In this document: positions 23,264-33,472 of the stretch, in pieces
Position numbering within the stretch: position 1 is the stretch's first letter
Layout of the letters: every line of letters begins with the position of its first letter
Assembly (NCBI GenBank): GCA_006176705.1
Contig: QRFJ01000748.1
Span: 434,001-498,000 of the forward strand
DNA: 64,000 nt
Source: Cocos nucifera
Taxonomy: Eukaryota > Streptophyta > Magnoliopsida > Arecales > Arecaceae
Reading direction: 5' to 3'
Position numbers and translations under genes: made by a program
The notes under the pieces: model-generated
Database searches by the model: none
The model's input: the letters and a program-made list of their open reading frames with translations, nothing else
Told to the model about the DNA's origin: nothing

Positions 23264-24895
23264 ATCTCCATCTTGGTGTTTCAAGCCTTGGCAAACCCTG
23301 GCAATACTCTCCTGCAAGATCCCGATGTTAATGCACACCCTGATAGCTACTTGTGCACACCTTGCCACTGCCATCTTTCTTCAACTGTTGAGCTCTCTTT
23401 GAGGCCTTTAGGATGACCACCTCTATCGCTGAAGATCTTGGCTTGCACCTATGCACCACCCTTGGAGTTGTAGGCATCCTTCTACTTGATAGTTGCATTA
23501 ATTATCCTAGACTTTCCTTTAGATCTCATAGCGTTTCTGTACCAGCACTTGCTGCATATCCTAAAATGGTCTCCATAGAACTTTGCCAGTCTTTTCTGTA
23601 TGTGCCACTCCATCTGGAACTATGCATCTCCGATGTTGGTGCTAGGATATTGGTCCTCCTGCACTCCTCTGCTTTGAACCCGTGTCACAACTCCATCGGT
23701 GAAGCCACCTCTACCCGGTGCTCCACCTAAAACCAAAGTTCTTCTGATGCTCTAGAAGATTTTGACTCTGTAACTGAGTCCCTCGAGGCCAACTACTCAA
23801 TGCTGCATTGATGAGCCTACCACTGTACCTCGAACATAGTCACTGCTCCTTCGGATCCTCCATACTCCATGGATCCCTTCAAAGCCATCTCAGATACCTC
23901 CACAACCCATGGGTATCTCTAAAATACAAGAGCTCATTCAACTCTTCTGAATCTAGTGACTAAATCCTAAAAAATTCCATCCTAGCCTTCTCCTCTTCTA
24001 CCCTTGCACCAACGATCGCTTTAGTTGCACCTAGAGGAAATACAGCTCAAACCCTGCCCAGGGCTCAAACCCATCTATCTCATCCCAAGGCTTTTGAGAC
24101 TCTCTGGCTCTCACTGAGACCTACTTTTGGTCTTCCTAAGATGCCTCCTAACACTCTCCACTGAGATACCTCCCTTGGTTGCTGCACCGTTGAGCCTCTC
24201 TTAACCCCGTGCCTTTAGAGAAGCACTACTGCAATACTCTAGTGCTTCCTACCTCATCTCAACACTGCCTCCTTATAGGTATCTAGGTCCTCTCTTGCTG
24301 TACACAAACCATCCTCTATCTGAACCACGACTCTTCCTAGTGCTCCTATAGAAGAAATCTAATCCAAGATCAACCATCTAGCACTGACCTGCTGGACCTC
24401 CATGGATCATCTATCTCCATATCCTCTAAGGCTTCGCAAATTCATGCTCTGGTCAAACTACTGAATGCATCCCCAATTACTTCTCCCGCCTTTCTGCAAT
24501 TGAAGGATGTATAGTCACTTCTTTAGCTTTTCTTCGACCATTATCCTTTGAAAAATCTCTCTTCATCCATCAAACAGTCCCACACTATCCATCTTTCTAG
24601 AAAATCATATCACTCGTCATACACCCTGGTCTCTCCAACCAAGACTAATCAGAAAATCATGCACCCAAACCTTCCATTCTGAGAAAAATCTTTTTCGTTA
24701 ATTCTCTCAACCTCCACCTTCAACCCGCTACTCCTGGTTGGCCAAACCACAGCAATGACAAAGGTAGATCTGAGACATATCATCGAATACTTGTGTAGAG
24801 TTCTGACTTCTTCCTATATGACTTCTCCTTTGCTTCCATGCATCATCAAGCTCGATTCCAAATGTTGAGAACCATGTCACCACTCTAATACCAAA
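23264..24895 (-). pseudogene. E3 interior, gag-like remnant
   Basis: It matches E2 and E1 interiors in order but is too full of stops and indels to give a protein. A block at 24150-24250 (minus strand) corresponds to the duplicated block in E2 near 31060-31160. Primer site CTAATACCA on the plus strand (24884-24892) is decayed. No integrase or polymerase motif is seen. The 105-codon frame at 23413-23730 lies on the wrong strand. Confidence 0.6.
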
Positions 24896-25837
24896 TATTG
24901 GCACATCATCATGGCATCACCTAGCTCTTATGCCAACTATTACAAAAATTCCTGATCTTTAGCATGGACCTGAGGAGACCTTTGATATTCTCTAAAGGTA
25001 GCAAATCACTGATCTACCAATTTAGATCTGTGATGGGGTGCCTCTCTTCTTGGACTTACAGGAGGCACCCCCTTGGGGCAGCAACTCTAAAGAGAAGAGA
25101 GAAGAGAGAAAAAAGATTAAGGGATAAAAGATTTATATTCCAATCCATGTTTTAAAATCTTAATACATCCTATGTATTTATACATAGATATTAGGCCCAA
25201 TCAAAAACTCTCCTAGCTAACTCAATACATGAAAGTACTCACCGAGCTCATGTACACCCATGTCTCTCATGCTCTTATCCTTTGGATCAAAATCTGATCC
25301 ATACATGTGTTAGCCATCTTAAGACCTTATTGGACCAGGCCTTAAGACCCCAAACAGAAAACCCCCATCCAATTCTATTCGCCATCATCAGGCCACTCTA
25401 TCAGGAGTCGAGCTGGCTCGACTGTGTATCGTCCGAATCCTATCTTCTATGTGCCTGAGATAGCTAGCTCAACTACATCCCGAGTCGGCTTGGGCTGATC
25501 AACTGCACTTTGAGTCAGCTCAATCTTAACCCAAACTGGCTCGACTGCGTATCCGAGCCAACCCGCCTGTGTGTCAGCCCCAGCCTCTTATCTTGGCTAA
25601 TTCTTCTCCTGACTTTGGTTCTTTGCTTCATCTTATATCTCAAATCTTCGAAGCATCTACTAAGCTCCTCATGATCCTCACACCTAAACCTCGAGTTCGT
25701 GCAGGGCTACACGCTGCCTTTATCCTATGATAACTCCTATCCTAATCCTAGGACCACATCCATCCTAAACTCTCAGAGCCAACACCCTGACTCCTCTTGT
25801 GGCCTCCCAAGGCTTGGGAGCATGACAAATCCTAACA
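24896..25837 (-). repeat. E3 5' LTR
   Basis: Left edge TATTGGCACATCATCATGG (TG mutated to TA), right edge GACAAATCCTAACA. It contains 'gcatcacctagctc', 'gatctttagcatgga' and the GAGCTGGCTCG cluster (25405-25570), as in E2. Confidence 0.78.
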
Positions 25838-26175
25838 CATCTTTGGCTAAAAGGCCAACATAGATCATATTCATCATAAACTATGACAATAGTGATAGTC
25901 ATGAAAATAATAACTTTTGAAAACAAACTCGATAATTTCTAAAGCTAGAATTGGAACAAAATTTCCAACCCCAACTTTCTAAAATTTCTCATAATTTTTT
26001 AAAATTTTTTAATTACTTATAGTCCTTGTAATAAATTGTATAAGACTACCGATATCCAATACCTAGTTAGTAAAATTACAAACAAAAAATTATAAGGTGT
26101 TATCATATAACATCCTTAATGAGCAACTCTTTGATCCTTTCTCTTATTTAGCCTATGGAGGTCAAAGTATATAAG
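25838..26175 (-). pseudogene. Element D protease region, decayed
   Basis: The minus strand matches 13990-14340 of element A: 'atatgataacacct', 'ctaggtattggatatcggtag' (for ILDTGSS) and 'ggccttttagccaaagat'. It is interrupted at 25838 by E3. No open frame survives. Confidence 0.62.
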
Positions 26176-26360
26176 ACAATTCTTTTTCCTGTGATCTTGC
26201 TTCTTACAATAGAAGCACTCTACTTGATTCTGGTTAGTCTTAGACCTTTTGTTTTGACTAGACTTATAAGTCCCAGCACGAACCTCTTCATGCTACTAAA
26301 CCAAATTCAACTTTCAGTACTAATTATTGAAGTTGGGTCCCATAAGTCAATCACTATCTA
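26176..26360 (-). pseudogene. Element D gag remnant with intact zinc knuckle
   Basis: At 26217-26176 the minus strand encodes E-C-F-Y-C-K-K-Q-D-H-R-K-K-N-C-L: a full C-x2-C-x4-H-x4-C knuckle, the only intact one seen here. Just upstream, the start of gag ('cttatgggacccaacttc', matching 13228-13245 of A) is followed after only about 100 bases by the region near the knuckle. Most of the capsid part, about 600 bases compared with A, is therefore missing. Confidence 0.72.
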
Positions 26361-27406
26361 ATAGTGAATGGAGCAATTAGGGTTTAACCTTATTCTAAAA
26401 GAAAAGAGAACAAAAATCTATTATATATGAATTATTTTAAGCCTAGAGACTTGGACTTTATTCTAAAGATTCTTTCACTATTGTGTACAAATTAGTAGCC
26501 TCTCCTCCAATTCAAGAAATTACTTTAATTTTCTAGTAGGTACTAGAATCCACATAGACTATATATGGGTCTGAGAAAAGCTCTGACTAACCCGTGTGCA
26601 CCTATGGGTAGGTTCTCAATCAATTATTTCTTCAAATAATTTTTAGTAATTTAGTTTTGCTCCAGGCTCCTCTTCAGCAAGCATAAGGCACCTCCACTGA
26701 AAGTCCCAATTAAGTCCAACCATTAACATGACAGAGTTTGGTGCATCAAACGAATGATGACCAAGCCTGAGGAAAGCTTTGGCTAATCTGATCGTCGTTT
26801 AGAGAGTGTGACCTAATCATCATATGATGAATGATAATTCTAATATCTTCATGAATACTAGGTATAAGATACCTCCAATGTCCACCCAGACTATTGGATA
26901 CATTACCATCTATCTTAATGGAAGGCTATGACTTAGGTATCTCTATAACTTTATCATTTTAAGGACCTAATAATTTAGAGAATTTAAATTATTAGTGATT
27001 TAAGGATAGAGAAGATATGGACCAAATTGCTCCCACCGACTTCACCAGGTCAAATCCTTCCGATGACTTCTCAAGTCATTGATGAGGATTAGAATCAATA
27101 TCGATCCATGGGCACCTAGATCAGTCTCATTGAATAAAATTAGTCTCATTGATTTCCTATGTGACATGGGTTATCACGAATCAATGAGCAACCTAATCAA
27201 AGACTGATTAACTATATTAGCCAAGTAAGTGAGATCGATGGAAGGGTCTACTAAAGCTTACCTTAGACACCATCAGAATAGCTAGGTAAGCAGGCTGCCA
27301 ATTAAAAATCATAAGTCTAGGAATGCCAGACTTATCTTAGATATCAATCAGTTTATCAATTTTGATTTGGTCTACTTAAAGATTCGGGCTTAACCACTAA
27401 GTCACA

Positions 27407-27486
27407 ATCAAGTCCATTTGTTAGATACATAGACTTTGATCAACTGATCAAGTCCATTTGTTAGATACATAGACTTTGATCAACTA
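27407..27486. repeat. Exact 40-base tandem duplication in the D leader
   Basis: Two adjacent copies, 27407-27446 and 27447-27486, starting 'atcaagtccatttgttag'. They differ at most at the final base. It is a recent local duplication. Confidence 0.9.
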
Positions 27487-28158
27487 CAACTATTGAATTG
27501 ATCTATAGAAAAGAAATGACATAATTCTAATTAACTATTAATTAGGTTTGATCAATTTTTTAACTTAGTCCATATTTAATCTAACCTTAGGTCTAACCTA
27601 GTTAATAATCTGATCAAAGCTAACCCATAACCCTTTAACCCATGATTTATGAAATTGACTTAGGATCTTTAAATCACAAACCTATATCCTAAACAATCAC
27701 TTAATTCTTAATTAAGTTCAAGGCTTATGGGTTGGGGTTTCAAAGCACAGAACCAATTTCTGATTTCATCATTTGAAATATTTTTAAATTTTATAAATAA
27801 TTTACATTGAATCACATTTAATTCATGATTTTAGATCTAATTTGTTTCATTGTTTAGATCATGTCCTAGGATTTTGTAGAAAGTAATTTCGCAATTTAAA
27901 TTCTACATAGCATATATGTCATATATATAGAAACTAGATTCAAAAATAAAAGTTACATATCAACACATGCAACTAGAGGATCTAGATCTAAACATGAAAT
28001 ATATCATATGGATCTCATCTAAATGATCAAAATCAGATCATAAATTAATTAATATTAGATTTAAAATTTAAAAATAAATCATAAATTATTTTAGATTTTA
28101 TCTAACATATTTATGATTTAGATTTTGTAGATCAGCATATACTAGGATAACCTTTGCA

Positions 28159-28180
28159 CTATAAGAGATAAATCTTATAG
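28159..28180 (-). other. Leader hairpin 2 of element D
   Basis: CTATAAG (28159-28165), an 8-base loop, CTTATAG (28174-28180). The flanks 'ctaggataacct' and 'aggacaaccttata' match the A units in reverse complement. Confidence 0.58.
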
Positions 28181-28376
28181 TAGGACAACCTTATAATCAG
28201 TATGTGCGATCCTATGTTATTTAGATCTAATTTAAATAATCAATAATAGATTAAATATCTATTTAATTTTTAGATTTAAAATCAAAAATTGAATCATAAA
28301 ACTATTTAGATTATATGTAACTTATTCATGATTTAAAAATTCAGATCGATCAGCACATACTAGGATAATCTTTTCA

Positions 28377-28395
28377 TTGTAAGAGAACCTTACAA
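28377..28395 (-). other. Leader hairpin 1 of element D
   Basis: TTGTAAG (28377-28383), a 5-base loop, CTTACAA (28389-28395). The first and third pairs differ from hairpin 2 of D, with both arms changed, so pairing is kept. Confidence 0.58.
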
Positions 28396-28488
28396 CAAGA
28401 TAACCTTATGATCAGTATGTATGATCTTAAAATTTTATTTTTAAATTTATTTTAGAGCATGCATGATCATATCATAAAAGAACCTAGA

Positions 28489-28500
28489 GCTCTGATACCA
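28489..28500 (-). promoter_or_regulatory. Element D primer binding site
   Basis: The minus strand reads TGGTATCAGAGC, the perfect copia primer site for initiator methionine tRNA. Four bases separate it from the LTR end at 28505. Confidence 0.85.
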
Positions 28501-28504
28501 CTAT

Positions 28505-29352
28505 TGAAAAATCATGCAAGATTTCATGCATAAATTTTAAAACTTTTTCAAAATTAGAAGTAGCGGAAGACATAGATTAAACTGATTAACCTATTTATGC
28601 ATGTGATCTAATTACTAAACTCTACATCTAGAATCTATAATATATCATGATGCATATATAAATCTAAAAATAAAATCATAAATTGATATTGATCACATTA
28701 ATACCTTAGATTTAGAATACTTCTAGAAATCCTAGATCTCATCTAGATTAGAAAAGAGAATAGATCTCTTATCTTTGCATGGGTTAAGAACACTATAGCT
28801 AAAAAATGAAGTTGTCCTATGTTGCTTGGAGCAGCACAGCATATCCAGCCTCTGTGGATAGTCCACATGAGATCGCTATGCAGATCGAAGGTTTATCGAA
28901 TGAAAATCCGCTCAAAGTGCTAGCTTCTCGCAGATTTCTTCTGATGGTCAATTTGAAAAATTCTTCAGATCTCTTGGACACTCCAAATAATAAAGAATAA
29001 GAGGAGGATGAAGGAAAAGAACCAACTCTTGGATCTCCTAAAAAGAAGAAAAGAAAAGCCTAAAGAAATCTATTAAGAGAAGACCTATCTCCTCTTTCAG
29101 GACATCAACCATTGATGTCCTAAACTGATCTTCATGCCTAGACAAGAGAAAACCTTCTTCGCTAGAATTTTTTATTCCCTTTTCTCTCTTTCTCTATGAT
29201 TTTTTTCATGAAAAAATCTTACCAGAGATCGACAAGAAGAAGCTCTCAAGAAGAACCTAAAAGAAGATCTTCTTCTCTTCTCCTTGTCTCGACAAGACAT
29301 CATCCATATGATGTCCAAAATAAACCCAAGCCTCCTAGAAACATGGCACTCC
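28505..29352 (-). repeat. Element D 5' LTR, part 1 (3' end of the LTR)
   Basis: This starts TGAAAAATCATGC on the plus strand next to the primer site. 'gcggaagacatagatt' matches the A LTR ('gcgaaagacataaatt' in reverse complement near 11195). A donor-like AAG|GTATTAAT lies at 28705/28704 on the minus strand. It is broken at 29352 by the H LTR. Confidence 0.75.
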
Positions 29353-29792
29353 TGTAACACCCCACCCCTAAATCTGGGTAACGGTGATATGCCCCACCCT
29401 TATCTAAGAGTAAAGAGCTATACTTTATCCTTAAATAAGAGCTAAAAAAAATTCTAAGCTATAGCTAAACTGCAATATCACTTAAACCTGCTCAAATAAT
29501 TATCTTGATCAGTTACTCCCATCAATCACAAGTATTTTAATTTAACTTAACTTTTTCTTAAAAGAAAACAAACTCAATCTTATTCATCCATTACACTCAT
29601 TTCATACAATATACTTAACATTCTCGACAAACATACAGCACCCTGCCCAAATATCAAATATAAATACATCACCAAAATGATATTCCTTTTATAAATTATC
29701 ACACTTAGCTTATATACATAAAACATCTTTAAATACATTCTTCTGACAAGCAACATCTACTACTCCAATCTTGGAACAGGACGAAGGTGAGG

Positions 29793-29797
29793 GGTGA
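29793..29797. repeat. Target duplication of E2, left copy (GGTGA)
   Basis: GGTGA directly before the E2 LTR start TGTAGG. The identical copy is at 33468-33472. Confidence 0.92.
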
Positions 29798-30787
29798 TGT
29801 AGGATTTGATGTGGTGCTCCCAAGCCTTAGGAGGCCATGGAAGGAGCTAGGGTATTGACTTCAGGAAGACTAGGATATGTGTGGTCCTAGGACTAGGATA
29901 GAAGTTGTCCTAGGATGAAGATGCTGTGTAGCTCTCCATGAACTTGAGCTTCAGGTGTTGAGGACATTGAAAAGTTTGGTTGGTGCTTAGGAGATCTAGG
30001 ACACAAGGTGGAGCAAGAAATCAAAGTCAAGGTATGAAGACTATAGAGAATGAGCTTTTCTGCAGGTTAGCTGGTTCAGTCTAATACTAGATCGGCTAAG
30101 TCTCAGTGGACAGGCCAAATAGAGAGGTGCACATTTGAAACTATAGGCACGGGACACAACTAAATTGACTCAATCTAAAACTGAGTCGATCTAGTCTCAG
30201 GTTAGTCAGCTCAATGCTGAGACTGAGCTGGCTCAGTGCATGAGCAGAGTTACACGAGAGTCTATTTGGGACTAGGATAGAAACTTATCCTTGGAGTCTT
30301 AAAGCCTGATTTGAGAGGTCTTAAGAGGGCTAACTCATATATGGGTCGGATTTAGATCTAGAAAATGAGAGCATTAGAGACATGGGTATACATGGGTTTA
30401 ATGAATGCTTTCATATATTGGATTAGCCAAGAGAGTTTTTGATCGAGCCTAATGGCTATGTATAAATACATAAGTTGTATTAGAATTTTTATTAGTGCAG
30501 TGAATACAAATCTTTTCTTCCTCAATCTCTCTTTTCTTTTCTCTCTAGTGTTGTTGCCCTAGGTTCTTGAAGAAGCCCTAGAGAGAGGAGGCACTTCCCT
30601 CAAACCCAAGGAGGGAGGCATCCCAGCATAGATCTAGGTGGTGGATCTATGGTATGCTGCCTTATAGAATGAGGTCTCTCCATATCCACGTTAAAGATCC
30701 TGAGTTTTTCACAACATGTCATCAGAGCAGTACCATGGAACAATAATTGATTTTAGAGCTAGGTGATGCCATAGTGATGCTCCAACA
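29798..30787 (+). repeat. E2 5' LTR
   Basis: TGTAGGATTTGATG to GATGCTCCAACA. A promoter-like TATAAATACAT lies near 30460-30470, with a T/C-rich run 'tcttttcttcctcaatctc' after it. The GAGCTGGCTCAG words lie at 30070-30235. Confidence 0.9.
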
Positions 30788-30789
30788 AT

Positions 30790-30802
30790 TGGTATCAGAG
30801 CC
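30790..30802 (+). promoter_or_regulatory. E2 primer binding site
   Basis: TGGTATCAGAGCC, two bases after the LTR end, complementary to initiator methionine tRNA as in families A and B. Confidence 0.88.
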
Positions 30803-32477
30803 TGATGGTACATGAAAGAATAAAAAAAATCATACAAAATGAAATTAAAAATCTATATAAGTATTTCAAGGTATGTCTCAGACCTATCTTTATTATTACA
30901 ATGGTTTGGCCAACCTGGAGCAGTAGGTTGAAGGTGAAGATTGAGAGGATTAATGAAAAGAGTTTTTTTAGGATGGAAGGTTTGGATGCATAACTTGCTA
31001 ATCAGTCTTGGTGGAAAGGCCGAGATGTATGACGATAGACAAGGCAAGGGGCGCTGGAGTGATATAGTAGCACTTTCCTAAAAATGCAGGGCTGAGAGAG
31101 GTTCGACGGTGCAGCAGCCAATGGAGGTATCTCAGTAGAGAGTATCAAGGTTCTCTAGAAAGATGGGCAGGGTAGAACTATTTGATGGATGAAGAGAGAT
31201 TTTTCAAGAGATAATGGTTGAAGGAAGGTTGAAGAAGTGGCTATATGTCCTTCAATTGCAAGAAGGAGGGAAAGTAGTCGAAGATGCATTCAGCGGTTCA
31301 ATCAAAACATGAATTTATGGAGTCTTGGCGGTGATGGAGATGGATGATCCATGGAGGTCCAATAGGTCAGGATTGGGCAGTGAATCAGATTTCTTCTACA
31401 AGAGAAATAGAAAGAGTCATGATTCAGGTAGAGGATGGTTTATGTACAGCAAGAGAGAATTTGGATACCTATGGAAGGTGGTGTTGAGATGAGGTAGGGA
31501 GCACTAGAATGCAATAGTAGTGCTTTTCTGGAGGCATGGGACTGAGAGAGGCTCGATGGTGCAGCAGTCGAGGAGGTATTTCCGTAGAGAGTGTCAAGAG
31601 GCATCTCAGAAAGATCGAAAGCAGATCTTAAGGAGAGCCAAGGAGTCTCAGGAGCCTTGGGATGAGATAGATGGGTCTAAACTCAAGACAAGGTTTGAGT
31701 TGTAGTTCCTCCAAGCATAATTGAAATAATGGCTGGTGCAGCGGTAGAAGAGGAGAAGACTAGGATTGAATTTTTTTAGATTCAGTCACTAAATTCAGAA
31801 GAGTTGGATAAGCTCTTGGATTTCGAAGGTACCCATAGGTTGTGAAGGTATCTGAGATGCCTTCGAAGAGAGCCATGGAGTACAGAGGGTTTGATGGGAC
31901 AGCAATGGTGTTCGAGGTGTAGTGGCAGGCCCAGCAGTGCAGCATTGAATGGTTGACCTTAAGAGACTCGATGATAGAGTTGGCTTCTGTGGCATCAAAT
32001 GGACTTCGAGTATAGGTGGAGCTCCGGAGTGGTAGCTTCATAGGTGGAGAGAAAATTTGGCATGAGTTTAGAGTAGAGGGAGGCAGGAGGATCGATATCC
32101 CAACACCAGTGCCAGTGATGCACAGTTTCAAGTGGGGTGGCATGTGCAGATGGATAGACGTAGTTCTGAGGAGACCATATCAGGGTATGTAGCAACTATT
32201 GGTATAGAAATTCTGCAAATTCTCCAAGAAAGTCCAAAAAAAATGATGTAGCTATTAAGTAGAAGTATCCTACAATTTCAGAATGGTGTGAAGAGTAAGC
32301 CAAAGTCTTCAATGGTGGGGACGGTCATCCCAAAGACTTCAAAGGAAGCTCAAAAGCTGAAGAAGGATGGCGGTGGCAAGGTGAGCACAAGAAGCTGTTA
32401 AGACATGTGATGACAATAGGATCGTGCAAGAGGATATTGCTAAGTGTACCAAGACTTGGATGCACCAAGATGGAGAT
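30803..32477 (+). pseudogene. E2 interior: gag remnant
   Basis: This is collinear with the E1 gag region but with more stops. Recognisable pieces are 'KKWLYVLQLQEGGKVVEDAF' (for 'LYSLRMQEG.N..EHI' in E1), a basic 'RRECQEASQKDRKQILRRAK' segment in the region where a nucleocapsid tail is expected, and a 'SEELDKLLDFEGTHRL'-like end. A block of about 100 bases near 31055-31155 recurs at 31505-31620. No protease, integrase, polymerase or RNase H motif is visible in any frame. The polypurine-like AAGATGGAGAT closes it at 32477. Confidence 0.65.
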
Positions 32478-33467
32478 TGTAGGATTTTATGTGGTGCTTC
32501 CAAGCCTTGGGAGGCCACGAGAGGAGCCAGAGTGTTGGCTCTAGGAAGATTAGGATAGGTGTGGTCCTAGGACTTGGATAGGAATTATCCTAGGATGGAG
32601 GTGGTGTGTAGTCCTCCATGGACTTGAGGTTCAAGTGTTAAGAACCTTGAGGAGCTTGATTGGTGCTTCGAAGAATTGGGATACAAGATGGAGCAAGAAA
32701 TCAAAGTCAAGGCATGAAGACTATAGAGAAGAAGCTTTTCTGTAGATTAGCTGGCTTAATCTGATACTGGATTGGCTAAGTCTCAATGAACAGGCCAAAC
32801 GGAGAGGTATGCGTTCGGGACTGCAGGCATGGCACACAACTAGGTGGGCTCAGTCTGAAACTAAGCCGACCCAGTCTCAGGCTAGCTAGCTCAGTGCTGA
32901 GACTGAGCCGACTCAGTGCGTGGGCAGAATTACATGAGGATCTGTTTGGGACTATGATAGAAACTTATCCTAGGGGTCTTAAGGCTTGGTTTGAGAGATC
33001 TTAAGGGGGCTAACTCATGCATGGATCGGGTTTAGATTCAAGGAATGAGAGCATGGAAGACATGGGTGTACATGAGCTCAATAAGTACTTTCACATATTG
33101 GGTTAGCCAGAAAAATTTTTGGTCGGCCTAATGGCTATGTATAAATACATATGTTGTATTAGGATTTTCATTGGTGCAGTAAATATAGATCTTTTCTCCC
33201 TCAATCTTTTTTCTCCCTTCTTTCTAGTGTTGTTGCCCTAGGTTCTTGAAGAAGTTTTAGAGAGAGAGTGTGCCTCCCTCAAGCCTAAGAAGGGAGACAC
33301 CCCAATATAGATCTAGGTGGTGGATCTATGGTATGCTATCTTAGAGAACAAAGGTCTCTCCATGTCCATGTTAAAGATCCTAGGTTTTCCGCAACATGGC
33401 GTCAAAGTGGTACCATGGAACAACAATTAGTTTCAAAGCTAGGTAATGCTATGGTGATGCTCCAACA
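32478..33467 (+). repeat. E2 3' LTR
   Basis: 990 bases, the same length as the 5' LTR, starting TGTAGGATTTTATG and ending ATGCTCCAACA. The two LTRs differ by scattered substitutions rather than indels. Confidence 0.9.
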
Positions 33468-33472
33468 GGTGA
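33468..33472. repeat. Target duplication of E2, right copy (GGTGA)
   Basis: GGTGA directly after the E2 3' LTR; partner of 29793-29797. Confidence 0.92.

Larger units (their letters stand above)
22651..25837 (-). mobile_element. E3: family E element, 3' LTR truncated
   Basis: On the minus strand: 5' LTR 24896-25837 (942 bases), primer site, 1632-base interior, then a 3' LTR cut after about 613 bases (22651-23263). The missing end is where the C LTR begins. The right side sits in the protease part of D, directly after 'ggccttttagccaaagatg' (minus strand), so E3 inserted into D. No pol domain is visible. The conserved ATCTCCATCTTGG at 23264 is the polypurine-tract end. Confidence 0.78.
26361..28488 (-). 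mobile_element. Element D long leader
   Basis: About 2.1 kb between primer site and gag, collinear in reverse with the A leader. There are no coding frames. It holds two hairpin units near the primer site and an exact 40-base tandem duplication at 27407-27486. Confidence 0.75.
29798..33467 (+). mobile_element. E2: complete gag-only copia-like element, family E
   Basis: LTRs of exactly 990 bases each (29798-30787 and 32478-33467) flank a 1690-base interior, with a perfect 5-base target duplication GGTGA. Primer site TGGTATCAGAGCC and a terminal CCAAGATGGAGAT tract before the 3' LTR are intact. The interior shows gag-like remains only, so reverse transcriptase and integrase must have come from another element. 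It is the youngest-looking family E copy and is nested in H, which is nested in D. Confidence 0.9.

Noticed and set aside
31760..32195. 127-codon minus frame in the E2 interior
   Set aside because: The element is read on the plus strand, the frame is antisense to gag remnants, and E1 and E3 do not conserve it.
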